DNA of 64,000 nucleotides, from contig CM041115.1 of NCBI GenBank assembly GCA_023079485.1, positions 24,983,505 through 25,047,504 on the forward strand. Direction: 5' to 3'. Position 1 is the first letter of the stretch, and every line of letters starts with the position of its first letter. Below are positions 57,111 through 64,000 of the stretch, one piece after another. Made by a program: the position numbers and the translations under genes. Source of the DNA: Archilochus colubris. Taxonomy: Eukaryota > Chordata > Aves > Apodiformes > Trochilidae. The notes below the pieces were generated by a model, which had not been told where the DNA came from, did no database searches, and saw only the letters and a program-made list of their open reading frames with translations.

Positions 57111-58000
57111 AAACGCCACAAATTGCAAAGCAACCCAACCCACTCAGGAGTTAACGGGATCAAACGGTGTATTTAAGGGAAAGCATCCAGTCAGGGAACT
57201 GGTTTCGGGAAGAGGCTTGGGATTAGGTAGAGGAGGGAAACAATGCATGACTGTTTGATCTTTACCACCTTAATGAGCAACGGCTTTTAACAACACCTAT
57301 ATGAGCAATGAAGTGTGCCCTCAAACACTTAATTAGCATTAATTATGTCCTTAACGACCCCCGAAGTGTGCCCCGAAGAGAAAAAAGAAAGGGTTGTGGG
57401 GGAAGGAGAGAGAGAGCGAGGGTTTGGGGTTTTTTTCAGTTTTAGTAAAAAGGAATGGGGAAGAGAGATTCGGAATTTCATCCTGCAGACTGATTCGGGA
57501 AACTACAGCTTTCTTCTTCATCTTTTTCGTCTTTGTCCCTCGTTGTCTGTCTTCGTCCGGTCTTGTCCGCCGTTTTTTCTGCCGGGTTTTCGCCGCCTTT
57601 CCACCGCTTTTCCTCTGCTCTTTGTATCCTTTGTTTTCTCGCTTTTATACCCAGAAATCTCTGCCTTTTATCACTGTCAGGTGTTTATTTTATGGCTGCA
57701 GATTTATTGCACGGCTTAAATCTATGTCTCCATGTACCAGGAGCAGCATCGGGCATCCTGCTGCTCAAAATGGCTGTCAATCTTTGCAAAAATGTCCCTG
57801 AAGAAGTAAAAAGTGTTAGACAAATAGCCAAAGGCTGGCAGCGTTTTCATAGCCAGAGTGTAATGGTCATTTGCTGGCTCAAGGGACATTTTTCCAGTTT
57901 GTTAGAGGGTGTTCACCACACAACCTGACAAAGCAGCCTGGCTGACTCTAGAAGAGGAAACAAGCTGCAAAAAGGCACGATACTGGACAATTTCTCTCAC
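57110..58000 (+). other. Unexplained CpG-enriched patch with overlapping ORFs
   Basis: CpG is clearly more frequent than in the surrounding DNA, especially at 57350-57620, where a pyrimidine-rich plus strand holds many TCG/CCG steps. Plus-strand ORFs of 124, 135 and 131 codons overlap in all three frames (57345-57719, 57394-57801, 57533-57928). An inner ATG at about 57692 starts MAADLLHGLNLCLHVPGAAS. I recognise no protein family. TATA-like GTATTTAAGG is at 57170. It may be an LTR or 5' part of an unrecognised retroelement, or a non-coding RNA promoter. I cannot choose between them. Confidence 0.4.
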
Positions 58001-58670
58001 CCCATAAAATCGGAACTGCCAGTCAAATTAAACGGATGGGAGAAGTTCAGAATGCCAATACCCTTGCTTTTCCAGACCTAGAGATAAATACTCCATGTAG
58101 TTTGGGCTTCTTTTCAACTAATAAGTTTGAGCAATGATCTCAGAAATGTTGGAAATCAGATAACATCCAAACATAAGTTTGTGTTCTTTCACTCCTTCCT
58201 CTCAGCTCCATCTCAAGAATTTTCTCTTACAATATTCTTCTTTTGTATCATAATTTGTCTCAGACATTTCCTTCTGGAGTGGGCTGTGTGAGAAACAAGA
58301 AGTGTTCTTCATATCTTCAGGCATAAGAGGAATAAAATGAGTTTGAAATTAAGTGGCAGCAGAGATTTTGGAAGTCACGCTTTTTCTTAAATATATTTCA
58401 TAATACAATGTGTGTGTAGCTAATGTTTTATATAATATGTAATATATGAGTATAGTTCACACTGAACAAGATTATTTCCGCTTAGTGATGCTGATGTATT
58501 ATTCTTCAGTGGCTACAGTGTCAGCAAATAATGAGAGACAGCAATGTAGGTAAGTCTTTAGGGACTCTCAGCCTAGAAAAAAATTAGCCAGTAAGTATTT
58601 GGGAAGTGCTTTCATTTTATCCTACAGAGATCATTCTGACAAGAGTCAAGCTGTAGGACACTTCAACATG
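58001..58670. other. Intergenic DNA, no gene seen
   Basis: AT-rich with no recognised element. Confidence 0.65.
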
Positions 58671-58671
58671 T

Positions 58672-59575
58672 ATGAATCACAGATTCACACAGAATCACAG
58701 AATTCTTCTGGTTGGAACTCCCCTTTTCCCCCCCTGAATTGCAAGAGGATCTCTCTATACCACCAGGACAGTTTTCTCCCACACTGGCGCATCTTACAGC
58801 GTAGGGAAACAGCCTGTTCCTGCACCTTTTTAAGACTTCCTTCTTGAAGAATGCCCACCCTTCCTTTGCCTTTCAGGACAGCCTCCCAAGGGGCTCTGTT
58901 TACCAGTCTCCAAAACAAGTCAAAGTTTGCCTGCCAGAAGTCCAAGTTGGCAGCTATGCTGACTATTCTCCTTACTTCTCCAAGAACAGAGTACCCTATA
59001 ATTTCATGGTCACTGTGCCCAAGACAGCCTCCAATCATCTGATGACAAATTACAAGTCCAGCAGGGTACCTAGTTGGCTCCCTCACCAGCTGTGTTAGAA
59101 AGTTGTCTTATACACATTCCAGGGACCTCTGGAACTGTAACCTCTCTGCTGTATTATGTTCCCAGTAGACATCTGGGAACTTAAAGTCCCCAGTGAGGAC
59201 AAGGGCAAGTGATGGAGAAACTTATCTCAGGCAAGTGATGGAGAAACTTATCTCAGATGTCTATAGAATATTTTATCTGTTTTTTCATCCTGGTTAGGTG
59301 ATCTATCACAGACTCCTACCAAGATGTTGGTCTTCCCCCTGATTCTTATCCACAAACACTCAACTCTACTGTGACTATCAACCAAACTGTCACTGAGTTA
59401 TAGCACTTCCTAATATACTGAGCCACACCACTGCCTCTCCTTTCTTGCTTACTCCTTCTTAAAAGCTTGTAGTCACGGACTGCAGCACTACAGTCATGCA
59501 GGTTTTCACACAACAGGTACAAACTCAACAGTTTCAACTGCAGGCTAGATAGGTTTAGTGACTGAGGCACTCTTT
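58672..59575 (-). repeat. CR1 LINE, antisense, endonuclease-to-RT linker region
   Basis: On the minus strand 59086-58685 gives the CR1 ORF2 segment after the endonuclease (GGCLGHSDHEIIGYSVLGEV, then PWEAVLKGKGRVGILQEGSL and KKVQEQAVSLRC). 59570-59100 corresponds to the endonuclease domain ('gcctgtagaatg'-like and 'cctgattcttatccacaaac' blocks). A short octamer-like tail (ATCACAGAATTC at 58694) next to ORF2 sequence suggests that the RT and most of the 3' region were deleted. A 26-bp tandem duplication lies at 59204-59255. Confidence 0.85.
59204..59255 (-). repeat. Perfect 26-bp tandem duplication inside CR1
   Basis: The unit beginning GGCAAGTGATGGAGAAACTT occurs twice in immediate succession (59204-59229 and 59230-59255). 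Being absent from the CR1 pattern, it arose after insertion. Confidence 0.93.
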
Positions 59576-61215
59576 TGTCTGTGCAAGCATCATAGCTAAC
59601 TGTTTAGCTACAACAGGAAGAATGACTTTTCATAATTTTTATTCTAGGAAAATATGATTATCAGAAAAATATCAGGTTTCTGTATGTATTAGGAGATACT
59701 GCCTATTCTAAGCTTAGAATAGTCTTTAGAATAATAGAATAATGTGTTCACTCCCTGCAGCACATTAAAGCAGGTACCCCAAAAGCTGGACCTATAAATG
59801 CCACTTCTGTTCTTAAGATGAGCTGATGAAAATGCTGAATTGTTTTTGTATGAGGCTTGTGAATAGAAACTAACACTACAACAAAAAAATTGAGAACAAA
59901 GGAACAATGGAGCAGAATGAATTTGCCTCTTCATGCTAAATTTATTCAGTTATTGTACCCAAGGTAGATGGATCAGGCAATTCCTATAAAGAAGTGAAAA
60001 AACTGAGCTGGTAGAGAATAGGTAGCATTCTTTGTCTGCCTCTTCATTTCATCTCAGAAGAGAGACACTAACTGCAAAGCAACCTGGATACCATACCACG
60101 TGACCAGAGATTGCTTACATTCACTGTGTAGTTTTCATTTGAAGAATGAAAGGGAGGGAAGGACCTGGATACACTCTGGGGCTTTTAGTAATTCCTGTTG
60201 GATTGGTATGTCTAGAAATATAAAGATTTCCCAAAGAACACATTCTTCTTCACGAATCAGGCGTTGAACAAGTCATACAAAAAATCTTCTACATGCACAA
60301 TATATTCCCGTCCCCCAAAATGTTACACTGACAGCCCACTAGAACTTTAGGAGAAAAATAGGATATCCATCACAGCAGTGAGTTTTGGTGACTGTCTCCC
60401 ACTTTGTGTAGGCAATGAGTCCTTGTTGACTATGGAAATTGGCTAAACAGGAAATCAGTCATTAATGCAATGGTCCTTGTTTGTATTCATTACTATCCTC
60501 ACTGGTCTGCATATCTGGTTAGTAATCTGATCCTCTCTATACTTGGGAAAGCTTTGAGATTTGCAGTATTTGTAAATAATAGCTTGTTTGAGCTATGTTA
60601 ATTTCCAAATGCCATTATTCCACCAGTTTTCTCCAGAGTATAATTTTCCAATATGGTTGGCACAGTAACACAGAGCAGTCTTATGAATTGACATGGCTTC
60701 CATAAACAAACATTTCCAACGCTGACACTAATGTAATATAGGGAACTGACACTATTGTTTTACTAGGAACAGGGACAGCAAGGCATTTTAATTATACTAT
60801 GATTTCTTAGTTTCTTCTGCTCTACAGGGCATTTACAGTACTTTATTACTCCTTCCTTTCTTCCACCTTTCATTATTGATTAAGATCTTGTTAAGGTCTA
60901 GTATTTTTAACCTCTTAAGACAGTTTACAGGACACACAAAAAAACCTGAACAACAAACATTTGAAACTCCAACATACAGCAAATCTCTTACATAATCCAT
61001 GTCATCTTCCTTGCCAAATTGCCACGTATGTCTATCGGTGTGCTGCTTAGCAGCAGTTCCCCAGGTTCTTTCTTTACAAGGTAAGGATTAACCCCTCTCC
61101 CTGCAATGCTTATTCTTCTTTCTGGGCAAGTGGAGAGCACACTTTTTCACCTCCACCTGAGATGTGTGTCTTAGATTTTGGTGTGCTGTTTGATCAAATT
61201 ATAAACCATACACTC
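59576..61215. other. Intergenic DNA, no gene seen
   Basis: AT-rich DNA between two antisense CR1 elements. No recognised element. Confidence 0.65.
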
Positions 61216-63150
61216 TTGTGTTAGGCCTTTGCCTCGTAGAACTTCATGTAGTTTGCACAAATCCACTCCTTGAGCCTGTCAAGGTTTGGTTGGCATCTCT
61301 TCCCTCCATTGTGTTGACTTCACCTCACTGTTTGGTGTTGTCAGCAAACTCGCTGAGGATGCATTTGATTCCACTGTCCATGTCACTGACAAAGATGTTA
61401 AATAGCACTGATCTGAGTACTGACCCATGAGGAACCCCACTCATCACACATCTCCATTTGGACACTGAGCCTTTGAGCACAATTCTTTGGGTGTGACCAT
61501 CCAGCCTGTTCCTTATCCAATGAGTGGTCCATCCATCAGATCATATTATTCCAGTTTAGAGATCAGAATGTCGTGTGGGACAGTGTCAAATGCTTTGCAC
61601 AGGTCCAGGTAGATGATATCTGTTGCTCTGCCTTTGCCCTCCATTTGTGACCCCCTTGTAAAAGGCATTGGTCTACAGTTCCCTGAGTCTTTTTTCTTTC
61701 CTATTTTGAAAATGGGAGTTATATTTCCCCTTTTCCAGTAAGCAGGCATTTCATCAGATTGCTATGACTTTTCAAATATTATGGACAGTGGCTTTGCAAC
61801 TTCATCTGCCAGTTCTTCCAGGAGCCATGGGTGAATCCCATCAGGTCCCATGGACTTGTTCACCTTCAGGTTCTTTTAAGTGGTGTCAAACCTGCTCTTC
61901 ATCTACAGTTGGGAGATCTTCCTTTTCCCAGTCCCTGCCTGTGCCTGGAGGGTGTGACCGGAGTCCTTACTGGTGAAGATAGAGGCGAAGTAGTCATTGA
62001 ATATCTAAGTTTTCTCCACATCTTGGGTGAGCAGCTCTCCTGTTTCCTTCTGGAGTGGCCCTAATTTTTCCTTATTCTTCCTCTTACCATTGATGTACCT
62101 ATAGGAATTTTTCTGTTGCCCTTACACCTCCTTGCCAGATTCAATTCTCTCTGTACTTTTGCTTTCCTAACTTAATCTCTTGCTTCTGACTACTTGTATC
62201 CGTCTGCTACCATGTATGTGTCCTTGATTGATTCTCTGTAAACTTTGTTTTTAGTCCTAAGTGTGTCCAGGAGCTCCTTGCAGGCCTCCAGGCTCTCCTG
62301 CTGCCTTCCTCTTTGTTGGGACACATTGGTCCTGGGCATGCAGGAGGTGATCCTTGAATATGGACCAGCTTTCCTGGGTTCCCTTCTCATCCAGGGCTTT
62401 GTCTCATTTTGTCCTACCAAGCAGATCCTGCCATTTTAAAATCAAATGTTATCACCTTACTTCACACTTTTCTTGCTGCCCTGAGGATCTTGAATTCTAC
62501 ATTGTCATGGTCACTGAAAACGACTCTCCTATTAAATTTTACATCACCCATCAGACTGTCTCTGTTGATGAGAACAATGTCTCTCAGAGCTCTTTTTCTG
62601 GATGATTCCTCTACCATTTGGAGGAGGAAGTTGTCATCAATGCACTTTAGGCACTTCCTGCAACGATGGTGCTTTGCTGTGTTGTCCCTCCAGCAGGTGT
62701 CAGGGTGGTTAATATCCCCTGTGAGTATGATGGCTTGTGAGTGCAAAACTGCTCCTATCTGTCTGAAGAGGGTCTCATCCCCTTGGTTATCCTGGCCATA
62801 GTGGTGGCCTGTTGCAGACCCCCACTATGATATCACCTGCCCCTGACTTCCCTTTAATTCTAACCCACAGAGTCTGTCAGCTCCTCATCCATCTCCAGGT
62901 GAAATTCCATGGACTCCAGCTGGTGATTGATGTAGAGGGTGACACTCTCTCCCTGTCTCTGTTGCCTTTCTCTCCTCCCTGAACAGTTTATACCCAGCCA
63001 TCCCCACACCCCAGTCACGGGAGCCATCCCACCAAGCCTTGGTGATACCAATAACATCATAGCCCTGAAGACAGGCAGACATTTGCAGCTCCTCTTGTTT
63101 CTTCCCCATGCTTCATGTGTTCACATAGAGACATTTTAGATGTGCCCCTT
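61216..63150 (-). repeat. CR1 LINE, antisense, 1.9 kb of ORF2, 3' end missing
   Basis: The longest CR1 here. On the minus strand the endonuclease portion lies at about 63110-62450 (for example GYDVIGITKAWWDGSRDWGV at about 63050, and INRDSLMGDVKFNRRVVFSD further on). The linker follows, then the reverse-transcriptase N-terminal half with [20 protein letters not shown] (61741 downwards) and [20 protein letters not shown] near 61610-61550. The next motif (VPQGSVLGP) and the core YADD region are only partly retained at 61400-61300. It stops at 61216, lacking the ORF2 C-terminus and 3'UTR. Multiple stops; inactive. Confidence 0.93.
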
Positions 63151-64000
63151 TTGAAGAAGTCTTACTAGCAGGGCTTATATCTGTAACTATTAAATTAAAT
63201 GTTTATGATCTTCACTACCTAGTTCTGCCTAAAAGTAGGATATTGAGCTAGTAGACCTTCAGTTTGACTGAGCAGACCTCTTATGTGACTTCTATATTCA
63301 CACAGGAAATACAAAAACATTTTATTCAGTAAACAAAAGTAAGAAAGCAAACTCCCATAAAACTGAGATAAGCCTTCTTTTTATTACTTTTTCTTTGAAA
63401 ATTTGATGCAAGTGAGGCTAGGATAAGAATGAATTCAGGTGGAAATTAATTTGGGGAATTTTTTTTCATTCCTGTCCCACAAGATATTCCAGAAAGTTTT
63501 CAGGACTATAGAAAACTAAGTGCAAGATAAAATCTTGGGGTTTTAATAAATTGTGGATTTAAAATGGTTGTCTGACTGTAAGGTATGTTTTCATGCTGCT
63601 TATTCCTTTGTCTCCACCTGTTGTGTAAACATAGCTACCTGTGAAAGAAGAACAGCATGTATAGATACCAATTTGAATTCTGAAACTTCTGTTTTGCCAA
63701 GTTTTGGGTCAGATTTCTCCACAGGATGTCCCCACAAGCAGCTGTGCTGACAACACTAACAATGGGGATATAATGTGATTCTGAGATGTGGAAATAGGGC
63801 TGAGCCAGCGTATTGGTTTTCGCTGTGCTAGAATTAAGAAATCAGGAGCAGGTAAGCAAAAAGTTAAATTATATCTCTGCTGAGTGTAGCTATTTTCAGG
63901 AAGGAGACTTTACAGCTCAATATGTGCAGCCTGTGTAATTTCAAACATACCAATGTCTCTAACTGTGAGATTAATTTATAGGACCTAGTGACTTTTTTCT
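63151..64000. other. Intergenic DNA, no gene seen
   Basis: AT-rich to the right edge. The 65-codon ORF at 63553-63750 has no recognised features. Confidence 0.65.

Noticed and set aside
1..64000. CRISPR arrays, bacterial operons, tRNA or rRNA genes
   Set aside because: No regularly spaced repeats, ribosome-binding-site-led gene runs or recognisable structural RNA genes. Composition and repeats are those of an avian nuclear genome.

Overview
The window is vertebrate nuclear DNA, almost certainly from a bird. The main evidence is a dense population of CR1 LINE fragments, several ending in the diagnostic ATTCTATG/ATTCTGTG-type 3' repeats, together with an ERVL-type solo LTR and a class II endogenous retrovirus. 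There is no mammalian SINE/LINE-1 signature and there are no prokaryotic-style genes. Nearly all open reading frames are either chance ORFs or pieces of CR1.

The only host gene I can support is the 5' half of FER (non-receptor tyrosine kinase), on the minus strand from about 37 kb leftwards. A CpG-island promoter with three CCAAT boxes lies at 36.3-37.27 kb. A non-coding first exon ends at a GT donor at 36885/36884. A 16.4 kb first intron follows, then four coding exons at 20225-20483 (start codon at 20431), 15185-15358, 11771-11870 and 1469-1652. All four splice in frame and encode residues 1-221 plus two bases of codon 222, which is most of the N-terminal F-BAR domain. The rest of the F-BAR domain and the FX, SH2 and kinase exons lie beyond the left edge.

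To the right of the promoter (37.3-64 kb) I see no protein-coding host gene. This is intergenic sequence filled with transposable elements: a CR1 at 39.0-40.2 kb, a CR1-CR1-CR1-ERVL LTR cluster at 44.1-46.8 kb, a CR1 tail at 50.4-50.7 kb, a 3.8 kb defective class II ERV with a different solo LTR inserted in its integrase (52.1-55.9 kb), an unexplained CpG-enriched patch at 57.1-58.0 kb, and long antisense CR1 pieces at 58.7-59.6 and 61.2-63.15 kb. In mammals FER is head-to-head with FBXL17. If synteny holds, that gene would be further right, but none of it is visible here. The orthologous human 5q21 block is Z-linked in chicken, so Z linkage is plausible but cannot be shown from this sequence.

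I found no clear previously undescribed system. The items most worth a second look are the ERV mosaic with a perfect 15-bp-stem hairpin in its guest LTR, the CpG-enriched patch at 57-58 kb, a two-codon upstream ORF that begins on the first base of FER exon 2, and a candidate minus-strand TATA promoter inside FER intron 1.
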